A DNA stretch of 64,000 bases from Kineosporia sp. NBRC 101731 (GTDB lineage Bacteria > Actinomycetota > Actinomycetes > Actinomycetales > Kineosporiaceae). Positions 1 through 7,729 of the stretch are shown here, one piece after another. Numbering within the stretch: position 1 is the stretch's first letter; every line of letters starts with the position of its first letter. The position numbers and the translations under genes were made by a program. The stretch lies in assembly GCF_030269305.1 (NCBI RefSeq), contig NZ_BSTC01000013.1, positions 124,001 to 188,000 on the forward strand. The letters run 5' to 3'. Under the pieces are notes generated by a model. It was not told the origin of the DNA and made no database searches. It saw only the letters and a program-made list of their open reading frames with translations.

Positions 1-354
1 CTCGATTTTGTCGTACCTCTCCTTGAGGCGGTCGTACTCACGGGCGGCGACGTTGTCGGTCTTTGCGTACTCTTCTGCGGCTATGAGCATCGCGTTTCCG
101 GTGTCCTCCATATTCGTCGCCGTGGTGAGCAGCATCTCGACGAGCTGATCACGCAAGTCCTCCCAGGGGGCTTGTGCTGGACCGCGCACGCCACCCAGAT
201 GCTCATGGCGCGTCAACAGGACGGCCGTGTTGGGAGCTTTCAGCAGTTTGCTTGCCGCTTCACGGAACTCATCGGCCAACGGAATCACCTTGTGCTGGCC
301 GGCCTGATATAGACGCGCGATATCGACGCCCAAACGCTCGCCCTGGTGCGGCAT
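1..354 (-). CDS. ESX-like helical protein (3' end outside window)
   Basis: The reading frame stays open from ATG at 354 to the left edge, giving 118 residues with no stop, so the C-terminus is missing. It begins MPHQGERLGVDIARLY and is almost wholly helical and charged, with no cysteine and no membrane segment. Size, helical character and the ending rich in AAEEYAK resemble type VII secretion targets of the EspC/WXG class, but no WxG motif is visible in this part. A purine-rich AGAGAGGA lies 6 nt before the ATG and supports the start. Any partner genes would lie to the left. The family call is inference; that the frame codes is fairly secure. Confidence 0.6.
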   Translation of the reverse strand, partial: MPHQGERLGVDIARLYQAGQHKVIPLADEFREAASKLLKAPNTAVLLTRHEHLGGVRGPAQAPWEDLRDQLVEMLLTTATNMEDTGNAMLIAAEEYAKTDNVAAREYDRLKERYDKIE

Positions 355-583
355 GGCATCCTCTCTTGGTTACGAGTCAGAAAGGGTATCCCGAGAAGCA
401 TTTTCATTTGACCCTTACGGGCTGTGACAGGTCTCACCTCGGAAATATGTGTACTTGGGTATCACGGAAGCGCGACAGGGCTCGGCCGGCCGGGACGCTG
501 TAGGCCCTGGATGGTTAGAGTCGGCGCCAAAGCTCGATTTAGTGCTGGGTTTTACCGGTTGTTGTCGGAACTAGGTTCAGCGA

Positions 584-1042
584 TCAACTGGGACGACCAG
601 TTTGAAAGACGTTTCCCATAGCGATTGCTCTCGTCGCGGCACGTTGCACGAGCTGCGTGAGGTCGTCGGCGGGAACGAGGGCCGTGGCTGATTCGAGCAC
701 GGCGAGAGAGATCTCCAGGCGGTCGTCTTCCGAGATGCCGTCGAAGGCGCGGGTGTCACCGGCCAGCCCTCGGACCACGGCTTCCACCTTCTGGGGATTG
801 CGGTTCGGGGAGCCACGCAGGCGGCCCACCACCTGCTCCTGGAACTTCGTCCAGTCGAGCGGCTCTTCGGTGTCGACGAACAGGTGGAAGACGACCGTGC
901 CACCCGCGGCCGCGACAGCGACCCGGAGGTCGTCCTCGGCTTCGTCTTCGGACAGGCCGGCGAGGAGCACGCCGAGCTCCTGGCGGCGCATCGGGAGGAA
1001 GGCCGAAATCAGCGCCCTGACGTTGTTTCCGTTCACAGCCAT
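584..1042 (-). CDS. Conserved hypothetical protein, 152 aa
   Basis: Begins MAVNGNNVRALIS. A GAAAGG ribosome site about 8 nt before this ATG favours it over in-frame starts further upstream, which would run into the neighbouring gene. The protein is soluble, mixed alpha/beta and without recognisable catalytic motifs; the first 45 residues are acidic and helical, and the middle carries a hydrophobic stretch around VVFHLFVDTEEP. It follows the reader/HNH nuclease gene on the same strand with a 43-nt gap, so the two are probably co-transcribed. It could be an accessory to that nuclease, but nothing in its own sequence says so. No function recognised. Confidence 0.6.
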   Translation of the reverse strand: MAVNGNNVRALISAFLPMRRQELGVLLAGLSEDEAEDDLRVAVAAAGGTVVFHLFVDTEEPLDWTKFQEQVVGRLRGSPNRNPQKVEAVVRGLAGDTRAFDGISEDDRLEISLAVLESATALVPADDLTQLVQRAATRAIAMGNVFQTGRPS

Positions 1043-1085
1043 GACGGTTGCCTTTCGGGTCGTGCGGTGCTGAGGATCAGCCGGT

Positions 1086-2402
1086 CTAGGCGTGCTGGGC
1101 GTGGTGCCAGGCGAAGTACTCGGCGCGAGTGGCGTTGTTGATCGTGAGCTTGCGGCCGATGAGCTGATCCTGCGCGAGGAGATGAGGCTCTGCGGTCCGG
1201 CCCCGGCGGACCGTTCCCTCTCCGTCAACCGTGATGTAGCCGCGCTCGTACAAGGCGTCGCAGCCGAGAAGGCAGGCCGGCATGGCGATGTTCGGGATGT
1301 CCAGGCGTTCGGATTCGGTGCACCGGGCGCGGGGTTTGATGTGCGCCGCCACGAGAAGGTCTTCGGGTAGCAGGCGCCCGCACAGAGCGCACTGCGCCTG
1401 TGCGCCGGGGCGGCCGGTTCCGATGCCCAGGGCTCCTCGGAGGAAACTCTGCTCCCGGCGGATGCTTTGCAGGCTCAGGCTGTCGGTGGGGCCCAGGAAT
1501 TCGTGGGCTCGGGTCACGTAGGCCGACGGTTGCGGGCCCAGAGGGCCCTCGAGTTCCGAGGCGATGTTGACCACTGCGAAGCCGAGCTTCCGGAGCGGAG
1601 CGGCCACGTTGACGAGATCGCCGCGCCAATGGCCGTCCGCCGGGAGACCGGTGCGGTGACGGGCGCCCAGCAGGATCGCCATGGCGTCCGCCTCGGAGTC
1701 GCGGTCGATGATGGCGTACCGGGCTGCCTCGTTGGCCTCGTACTTCTGCAGGAAAGCCGCTTTACCGAGGTCACGCCACTCGTCGAGGGCATCCTGCACC
1801 GCGGCCCGGTCCAGTCCGACGGCAATCCCCGCCCGCCGACGTCGCCCCGGTTGCTCTGCCTGCCTCGGGGCCTGAACGTTGCCCAGGTCGATGCCCGCGC
1901 CGACGATGACCCGGGAGGCCTGCTCAGGCGTCAGCAGCTGAGTGCCCTGGAAGGAGTACTGCGGGCTGAAGTGCAGGAGCGCGGCCAACTGTGGGTAGCT
2001 GACGTCGGCGATCGGCTGGAGTTCGGTGATGCTGTACACGTTCGTCCAGCTGGGCTCGTCCTGCCAGAGAGCGCTGGCCAGGCGTTCGTTCCTCGTCTTG
2101 AACCCGAGTGTTCCGATGTATCGCAGTTTGCTTTGACCGGTGAAGAGGACGAGGTCGCCGGGTGTGAGCTGGTCGATGTCCCGGTCGAAGCGGGGCTTGG
2201 CTCCCCAGAATCGGGCCAGGCCGTCGTGATGGTGCTTGTCCAGGTCCTGGCGTTCGCCGGAGCTCAGATGCACTGCTACGGCTGGCTCTTTGAACGAGAT
2301 GGGCGAGTCCATCGTGGTGTGCCAGCGTCCCCTGACTGCCGCTCCGTAGGAGGGAGTCATCAACAAGCGCGGTTGTTTTCTGAGCACGGAGGGGACGACC
2401 AC
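1086..2402 (-). CDS. Reader domain-HNH endonuclease, type IV restriction-like
   Basis: 438 aa. Residues 1-165 form a domain shared with the protein encoded at 38026-39054. Motifs such as GDLVLFTGQS, GFKTRNERLA and WTNVYSITEL suggest an EVE/PUA/ASCH-like base-reader fold. Residues 338-398 are an HNH-type nuclease: CALCG, AAHIKPRAR, then PNIAMPACLLGCDALYERG. The last motif has Cys-Asp where many HNH proteins keep a His, so this is a variant active site. Reader-HNH fusions are known among enzymes that cut modified DNA; that role here is inference. The start is GTG with TAAACT 6 nt upstream and no ribosome site, as expected for a leaderless mRNA. A 152-aa gene follows. Confidence 0.75.
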   Translation of the reverse strand: MVVPSVLRKQPRLLMTPSYGAAVRGRWHTTMDSPISFKEPAVAVHLSSGERQDLDKHHHDGLARFWGAKPRFDRDIDQLTPGDLVLFTGQSKLRYIGTLGFKTRNERLASALWQDEPSWTNVYSITELQPIADVSYPQLAALLHFSPQYSFQGTQLLTPEQASRVIVGAGIDLGNVQAPRQAEQPGRRRRAGIAVGLDRAAVQDALDEWRDLGKAAFLQKYEANEAARYAIIDRDSEADAMAILLGARHRTGLPADGHWRGDLVNVAAPLRKLGFAVVNIASELEGPLGPQPSAYVTRAHEFLGPTDSLSLQSIRREQSFLRGALGIGTGRPGAQAQCALCGRLLPEDLLVAAHIKPRARCTESERLDIPNIAMPACLLGCDALYERGYITVDGEGTVRRGRTAEPHLLAQDQLIGRKLTINNATRAEYFAWHHAQHA

Positions 2403-2408
2403 TCCGGG

Positions 2409-2414
2409 AGTTTA
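2409..2414 (-). promoter_or_regulatory. -10 element for leaderless reader-HNH gene
   Basis: TAAACT fits the actinobacterial TANNNT -10 pattern and ends 6 nt before the GTG at 2402. No Shine-Dalgarno sequence is present. The 18 nt before the start align well with the 18 nt before the paralogous nuclease gene at 39054, which has TAGTCT at the same distance. Confidence 0.5.
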
Positions 2415-2573
2415 GTCCCAATGATCACGTGTTTCCCTTGGGTCTCCTGAGTGAGGGAAGGGTGTTGCTTGCGGACGTCGGGCATCTGACCTGGTCGGAC
2501 TATGCAACATGCTGGCTGGCGTCGCCCTCACCGGGGAGTGCAGGGTCTGGGCGAGCTCTTCTTGGGCTGGTTG

Positions 2574-2599
2574 CGCAAGGCTAGATGCATAGCCTTGCG
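2574..2599. repeat. 10-bp inverted repeat, 6-nt centre
   Basis: CGCAAGGCTA and TAGCCTTGCG flank GATGCA. The arms are perfect. There is no T-run, so it could be an operator, a mobile-element end or a weak terminator; it sits about 170 bp upstream of the reader-HNH start. Confidence 0.45.
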
Positions 2600-2946
2600 T
2601 AAGAATTCTCCTGACCCTGGACGAAAGAGATCTAGTGCCTGTTCAGAACCCTTTCGGGGTGTGCTGTGAAGACCGTCTCCGGGAGCTGAGCGGTGTAGGC
2701 ATGCCCATGTCTCGGCGTGCTCGGTTAGCCGTCCGCGGCCCTACCGTGCAGCGGTACCGGTCATGATCACTGACCTCGACTGCGGCGGTATGTGGTGATG
2801 GTGTGCCATGCGCGCAGGGCTGGGTCGATCTCTTCCCGCCACCATATGCCCGAATGATCCTTTATGGTCACTTTTGGTAACAGGATGTTCGCTCTATGGG
2901 TCTGAAGTATCCACGGCCTGGCCATTAGTTGCGCGGAGGATAGTAT

Positions 2947-2969
2947 CCTCGATGTTACTAACATCGAGG
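2947..2969. promoter_or_regulatory. Operator-like palindrome of the DUF234 ATPase gene
   Basis: CCTCGATGTTA and TAACATCGAGG form perfect 11-bp arms around a single C at 2958. It lies 13-35 nt before the ATG and directly before the AGGGGG ribosome site, so a bound protein would block transcription or initiation. The second DUF234 ATPase gene has a comparable 9-bp palindrome, also with a single-base centre, in the same place. Confidence 0.65.
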
Positions 2970-2981
2970 CTAGGGGGCGAC

Positions 2982-4415
2982 ATGGTTGAGTTTGTTGGTC
3001 GTGAGCACGAGCTGGCCGTGCTGGACGGCATGCTCGACTCGGTGCTGCGGTCAGCGAGCGCTGATCCGCGGCCCGGCAAATGCCTGTTGATGCGGGGGCG
3101 TCGACGGATCGGCAAGTCCAGCCTGGTCGAGGCGTTCGCCGACCGAGCACAGGTGCCCTTCATGTTCTTCACTGCGGCGGGGGCTTCGGAGGAGCTCGAA
3201 CTCGAAGCGTTCGTCGAGGCTGTCGTCACGTCGAGCCTTCCCGACCGCGCGGTCTTTGAAGAGTCCAGGCCCGGCAACTGGAGCGCGGCTCTACGGCAGT
3301 TGGCCGGCGTCCTGCCGGACGACCGTCCAAGCATCGTCGTGATTGACGAGGCGCCCTATCTCATGGAACGGGTGGACGCGTTCGAGGGCATCCTGCAACG
3401 CTCCTGGGACCGCGAACTGAGTCGTAAACCGGTGCTGCTCATTCTCGTCGGTTCGGATCTGGCCATGATGGAGGCCCTGGATTCCTACGGGCGCCCCTTC
3501 CATCAGCGGGGAACGCAGCTGGTGCTCGGGCCGCTGAATCCCTTCGAGGTGGCACAGATGCTGCACCTGGAGCCGGTGGATGCCTTCGATGCCAGCCTCG
3601 TCACGGGGGGCCTGCCGTTGATCTGTGCGAACTGGTCGACGGGAGCAGATCTCTGGCAGTTCCTGGCCGAAGAGCTAGCTAATCCGGTCTCGCCGCTGCT
3701 GGTCTCGGCCGAACGTTCCCTGGCTGCAGAATTTCCGGACACCGCGATGGCCGGTACGGTGCTGCAGGCGATCGGGAGCGGCGAGCGCACGTTCAGTAAT
3801 ATTGCCCGGGCGGCGGGTGGTATCGCACACAGCACTCTGAACCGTGCGCTCGAAATACTCGTCAACAAGCGGATAGTCGTTGCGGAACAACCATTATCCA
3901 CACAGCCGTCTAAGGAGAAGCACTACGTCGTTGCGGACCCGTACCTACGCTTCTGGCTGACGTTCGTCGGACCGCATTTGGCCGAGGTCGAGCGTTTACG
4001 TGGCGACATCACTCTGGACCGTATCCAGCAGCGTTGGGTGAGCTGGCGCGGGCGGGTGATCGAGCCACTCCTGCGTGAGTCTCTGGCCCGGTTGTTACCC
4101 AGTGCCGGTCTTCCGTCAGCACCGGCCGTAGGCGCCTACTGGACCCGCTCGAACAGCGTGGAGATCGACGTTGTCGGAGCCGATCGTGCTCCGATCGCGA
4201 AGGAATTGCTGTTCGTCGGCTCAATGAAGTGGCTGGAGCGTTCGCCTTTCGACGCTCATGACCTGGTCGCGCTTCAGCGGCAGAGGGCGCAGCTCACGTC
4301 GGCGCCGATCCCATTGCTGGCGATCAGTCGAAACGGCGTGGATCCGACGCTGAATGGTTTGGACGCAGCCTTCGGCCCCGAAGACCTGTTCGAGGCTTGG
4401 CGGCCGCGAGGCTGA
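2982..4415 (+). CDS. AAA ATPase with DUF234-like C-terminal domain
   Basis: 477 aa from ATG 2982, chosen for its AGGGGG ribosome site; frames further upstream have no such support. Walker A is GRRRIGKS at 39-46 and Walker B is PSIVVIDEAP at 116-125. A winged-helix section follows (near residues 255-305), and the C-terminus carries VEIDVVGADRAP then GSMKW, the remnant of a PD-(D/E)xK fold typical of DUF234. The family is COG1672-like; its members are predicted NTP-driven switches often carried on mobile or defence loci, with unknown substrates. A paralog of almost equal length lies at 46745-48181. The upstream palindrome suggests autoregulation. Family assignment is strong, function unknown. 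Confidence 0.85.
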   Translation: MVEFVGREHELAVLDGMLDSVLRSASADPRPGKCLLMRGRRRIGKSSLVEAFADRAQVPFMFFTAAGASEELELEAFVEAVVTSSLPDRAVFEESRPGNWSAALRQLAGVLPDDRPSIVVIDEAPYLMERVDAFEGILQRSWDRELSRKPVLLILVGSDLAMMEALDSYGRPFHQRGTQLVLGPLNPFEVAQMLHLEPVDAFDASLVTGGLPLICANWSTGADLWQFLAEELANPVSPLLVSAERSLAAEFPDTAMAGTVLQAIGSGERTFSNIARAAGGIAHSTLNRALEILVNKRIVVAEQPLSTQPSKEKHYVVADPYLRFWLTFVGPHLAEVERLRGDITLDRIQQRWVSWRGRVIEPLLRESLARLLPSAGLPSAPAVGAYWTRSNSVEIDVVGADRAPIAKELLFVGSMKWLERSPFDAHDLVALQRQRAQLTSAPIPLLAISRNGVDPTLNGLDAAFGPEDLFEAWRPRG

Positions 4416-4566
4416 CACCCAATGTGATGGGCTAGCTGTTCAGCGCGGCATCAACCCTGCACGGATAGAGGTTGCCCTCGGCCGCCCCGATGGCCAGGCC
4501 CAGGGTCTCCCAGTTTCGGGAAAATGCCTCGATCCTTGCCGAATACGGAGTTCTAAAATTCCGCTC

Positions 4567-4845
4567 ATGCATCGAATTAGCACCCGCGAACTGAGCCGGA
4601 ACACCAGCCAGATGCTGGCCCGGGTCAGCAGCGGTGAGTTGCTCGAGATCACTGATCGAGGGCGTCCGATCGCCAGGCTCGTGCCGGTCACCAACGATCA
4701 GTCCGTGCTGGCCCGACTGGTTGCTTCCGGGAAAGCCAGCATGCCGATCTGCACTGGCCCCCTGCCGTTGCCGCCGGAGTGGGGAAATGTGGAGGTCGAC
4801 GCGGCCGACATGATCGCGACCCTGCGCGACGAGGAACGCTGGTGA
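4567..4845 (+). CDS. Phd/YefM-family antitoxin (orphan)
   Basis: 92 aa beginning MHRISTRELSRNTSQMLARV, the classic Phd/YefM N-terminus that binds DNA as a dimer, followed by the GELLEITDRGRPIARLVP signature of the fold. The C-terminal half, which would wrap the toxin, includes LPLPPEWGNVEVDAADMIA. The start at 4567 is set by homology; the upstream ACGGAG is rather far. The stop overlaps the GTG of a PIN-toxin start, but that toxin is cut to 22 codons, so the antitoxin is left alone. It may still repress its own promoter or neutralise a toxin from elsewhere. Confidence 0.85.
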   Translation: MHRISTRELSRNTSQMLARVSSGELLEITDRGRPIARLVPVTNDQSVLARLVASGKASMPICTGPLPLPPEWGNVEVDAADMIATLRDEERW

Positions 4846-4910
4846 TCTATTTGGACACCGGCTTCCTGTCCGTTACGCAGCCTTCCGGCCTGATGACACG
4901 CATGGATTGA
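4842..4910 (+). pseudogene. VapC-type PIN toxin remnant, 22 codons
   Basis: GTG at 4842 overlaps the antitoxin stop in the usual GTGA arrangement. The peptide begins (V/M)IYLDTGFLS, matching the first strand and catalytic Asp of PIN toxins, then loses similarity and stops at TGA 4908. The remaining 100 or more residues of a VapC are not found in any frame downstream. This looks like a deletion that removed the toxin and kept its start. Confidence 0.7.
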
Positions 4911-5162
4911 GATCGCATGTTCGTTTAGTGACATGGGCCCAGGATGCATGTCACACAATGGCGAGATCACTGACATGCACCGCCTCTACCTGCAGCTTTG
5001 TCGGATCCCGATGACCAGAAGGAGCATCGCGGTTGCCGTAGGCCGTGGTCAGAGATGTAGACGGGGTAGCTGCGCGGCCCTGGCCACAGACACCTCCCTC
5101 CGACCCACCGTGCCCCGCGCGGTGTACCGCGGTAGATGCCGGCGACCGTGAGTTGCTCTCGA

Positions 5163-6413
5163 TCAGCCTTCCGGCTTGTCTTCATCCCGCCGTCGTCCGC
5201 GCCAGGAAATCCCGCTGGAGATCTTCCCGGCCACCGCGCCGGCCCGGTTCAGGGTCTCGTTGCCCAAGGTCCGGGCCGCATCCACGCCCTGCGCTCCCAC
5301 TCCCAGGGCCTTGTCCTTCACCTCTGTGGCCGCGGCTGTCCAGGCTCTGGCCTGTGCCTCCTGGTCGCTCGACTCGATGCTGAGTCTCCTGCGGAAGTCG
5401 TGCACGCCGGCCGCGACGTGATTGCTCGACTGGACCACGGCGGGGGCCTCGAAGGGGTTCAGCAGCACGTTCGCGTTGGCTGTTTCCACCGCTGCGCCCA
5501 TCCTGGCCAGCAGGCGCTCGGTGCTGCGCGAGATGTGCTCCAGCCGGTTCTGCCGGGCGGTCTTCAGGCCGAGGCGATGTCCGTCCAGTTCTTCGGGGGA
5601 CTGGTCCATCACCCGGTCGAGTTCGAGCACGGCAATGGCGTCTTGTAGCTGGAAGCTGCGGGCCAGGACGGCGAGCCATTCCCGGACGACGGACTCGGCT
5701 TCCTTGGTCGTGGCGGCGATCTCGCTGATGTAGGTCTTCGACTCCATCGTGTCGGCGAGCGCGTCGAGCTGGAGCAGCGCGTAGGCCTGGGTCTCGGCGA
5801 CGGTGGTCGGTGCGGTCTGCACCTTCGACCACATGATGTCGTCGACCCGGCCTCGCTGCTCGCGGAGGGTCATGGTCTCGTCGATGACGAGGCCCGATCC
5901 GATCATGCGGGCCAGGACGGCGTCTTTCTGGGCCTGGAGGACGTCGTCGACCTTCTGGTCAATCGCGGCCAGGTAGTCGGTGATTTCGTCCATGCTCTGC
6001 TTCATCGCGAGCTGGGCCATGATTCCGGCGGCGCCGGCGAGGATGGCCGGGTTGGCCACCAGCGCCTGAGGCGACACAGGCCCCTTCGCAAACTCGACGA
6101 AGCCTTTGATCTGGCCTTTCTGGCCCTTCAGCACACCTGTGCTCAGTCCTGAAGTAGAGCTCTTGCGAAGTCCGAATTCCGCAATTCGACCGGCCGAGTC
6201 GGAGCTCAATTGAACCCAGCGTCCGGTATTGGCAGCGATCTCCGAACCCGCTTGGGCAGCAATAGATCCGGTGCGCAGAACCGACTTGAGCCGAGGCAGC
6301 CCAAGCTCCTTCGACGGCAGCCCTTCCGACGCGAGAAAACGCTCGACGTCCGCGGCCTCGCCGATGACCGCTAACCCGTCACCGTCACTGATCAGCTGGA
6401 TCTCGTGCTCCAT
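5163..6413 (-). CDS. Helical protein with hydrophobic segment, fourth gene of HerA-PIN operon
   Basis: Starts MEHEIQLISDGDG; AGGAG lies 3-6 nt before two adjacent ATGs at 6416 and 6413. It is about 416 aa. The first 50 residues look like a small alpha/beta domain. Residues roughly 120-145 (NPAILAGAAGIMAQLAM) are hydrophobic and could enter a membrane, and long amphipathic helices with IDQKVDDVLQAQKDAV follow. The C-terminus ends in basic residues. It lies 62 nt downstream of the PIN-like gene on the same strand. I do not recognise a named family; by position it could be the effector, scaffold or immunity part of that operon. Confidence 0.6.
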   Translation of the reverse strand: MEHEIQLISDGDGLAVIGEAADVERFLASEGLPSKELGLPRLKSVLRTGSIAAQAGSEIAANTGRWVQLSSDSAGRIAEFGLRKSSTSGLSTGVLKGQKGQIKGFVEFAKGPVSPQALVANPAILAGAAGIMAQLAMKQSMDEITDYLAAIDQKVDDVLQAQKDAVLARMIGSGLVIDETMTLREQRGRVDDIMWSKVQTAPTTVAETQAYALLQLDALADTMESKTYISEIAATTKEAESVVREWLAVLARSFQLQDAIAVLELDRVMDQSPEELDGHRLGLKTARQNRLEHISRSTERLLARMGAAVETANANVLLNPFEAPAVVQSSNHVAAGVHDFRRRLSIESSDQEAQARAWTAAATEVKDKALGVGAQGVDAARTLGNETLNRAGAVAGKISSGISWRGRRRDEDKPEG

Positions 6414-6475
6414 CATTCGCTCCTGACAAACTTTCGGTGTTCTCGGGTTGTCCTGACCAGCGGGCACGCGAACGT

Positions 6476-7729
6476 CTACGCGCCCTCTTCGCCAGCCAGC
6501 ACGTCTACCATTTCCGGTGGGATCAGAAACGCCTGCGCAATTCCCTCTTTGTCGAAATCCGGCCGCAGGCAGGGCTGGACCTCACGCGGCAGCACCCCGG
6601 AGTTCTTCAGGTACGAAGTGATCCGCGAGCACGGACGAGTGAATCCCCGCAGCATACGGTCACTGTCGAAGTTGCAGATCTCGAAAATCTCTTCCCGGCT
6701 GACAGATCCGCCGTTGGCCGCGGCCTGCCGGATGACGTCGGCCTGCGGGTAGCCCTCGTCATCCAGTTGCTCGATCAGGGCCGTTACCGCAGCCGCGGGC
6801 CAGACATCCTGAGCCGTCTCCTGGCTGACGCGCGCGGCATCGACGACGGACGAGTGTCGCACCGGCGCCTTCAGCACGGATCCGCGGTTGAGGAACTGGA
6901 CAGGACGCAGCATGAAGAATCGGTGACCACAGAACTGGTCGAATTCCCGGACCAGTTCGGGGCGCGGTCCGAGGAACTGGTTGCGGTGCTTCCACCACCA
7001 GTCGTCCTTCTCGTCGCCGGTGACCAGAATCAGGTCCAGGTCGCGGCGCTTGGCTTCCGCCATGGACTGCGACCAGACCAGATAGTCCCCGGCCGAGCCC
7101 TCCTCGAGATCCGATTCCTCTTTGGAGATGTCACGGAAGCCCGGCGGTGTCTTGCTCTTGGCCCGCACTTTTCCCTCGGCGATCGCCTTCTGCCATGCTC
7201 CCGCGTCAGGTATCGGGCCCACTTTGCCGACCAGAAGCGTCTCCAATCGCTGGAGGACGGGGTCGGTCACCGACGGACTGACGGCTTGCGGGGGAGCGTG
7301 CATCAGGACGGTCTTCGCCACCTCGTCATGCGCTGAAGCCAGCACCTTGCGCAGCCGGACGGCCTCGTCCGGATCGACGGCGATGGATTTGACCCACTGG
7401 TTGATCGCATCGGCGCCCGCGCGCTGCTGCTTCTCGAGGGCGGCGATCACCGCGTCGGTGGCCGATCCGCGACCGGTGAGCACGCTCAGTCGTCCGCGCC
7501 AGAACTCCCGCATGACCTGCGGCGGAATCCACAGCCGGTCGCCCAGGCTCCCCAGTACCCCCAGAAGGTCGTCGCAGGTGCCTTCGGCGTAGCGGTAGAG
7601 GTTGAGCAGCAGGTTGGTGTCCACCACGACCAGCGCCTTCGTCAGGGCCTGGTCGATCTCACTCCGGTCGATGATCCGGTAGCCCGGATAGTCGCGGTAC
7701 ATGTCCACATTCACGGCGGTCTCACTCAT
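6476..7729 (-). CDS. PIN-like domain nuclease (PIN_8 type)
   Basis: 417 aa. The N-terminal region has VVVDTNLLLNLYRY (first catalytic Asp, about residue 37) and LWIPPQVMREFWRGRL (conserved Glu), then DLDLILVTGDEKDDWWW around residues 230-245 supplying the distal acidic residues. This is the layout of the large PIN-like family (PIN_8/DUF4935), predicted metal-dependent RNases. The last 120 residues form a separate helical domain. The ATG at 7729 overlaps the end of the HerA-like gene by 8 nt, so translation is coupled and the nuclease probably works with that ATPase. Confidence 0.8.
   Translation of the reverse strand: MSETAVNVDMYRDYPGYRIIDRSEIDQALTKALVVVDTNLLLNLYRYAEGTCDDLLGVLGSLGDRLWIPPQVMREFWRGRLSVLTGRGSATDAVIAALEKQQRAGADAINQWVKSIAVDPDEAVRLRKVLASAHDEVAKTVLMHAPPQAVSPSVTDPVLQRLETLLVGKVGPIPDAGAWQKAIAEGKVRAKSKTPPGFRDISKEESDLEEGSAGDYLVWSQSMAEAKRRDLDLILVTGDEKDDWWWKHRNQFLGPRPELVREFDQFCGHRFFMLRPVQFLNRGSVLKAPVRHSSVVDAARVSQETAQDVWPAAAVTALIEQLDDEGYPQADVIRQAAANGGSVSREEIFEICNFDSDRMLRGFTRPCSRITSYLKNSGVLPREVQPCLRPDFDKEGIAQAFLIPPEMVDVLAGEEGA

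Larger units (their letters stand above)
2403..2981. other. 579-bp intergenic region, no convincing gene
   Basis: Divergent spacer between the reader-HNH gene and the ATPase gene. It holds a 10-bp inverted repeat at 2574-2599 and the ATPase operator at 2947-2969. A short minus-strand frame ending near 2767 (EEIDPALRAWHTITTYRRS) has the look of a protein C-terminus and may be a transposase or other gene remnant, but I cannot name it. Confidence 0.4.
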
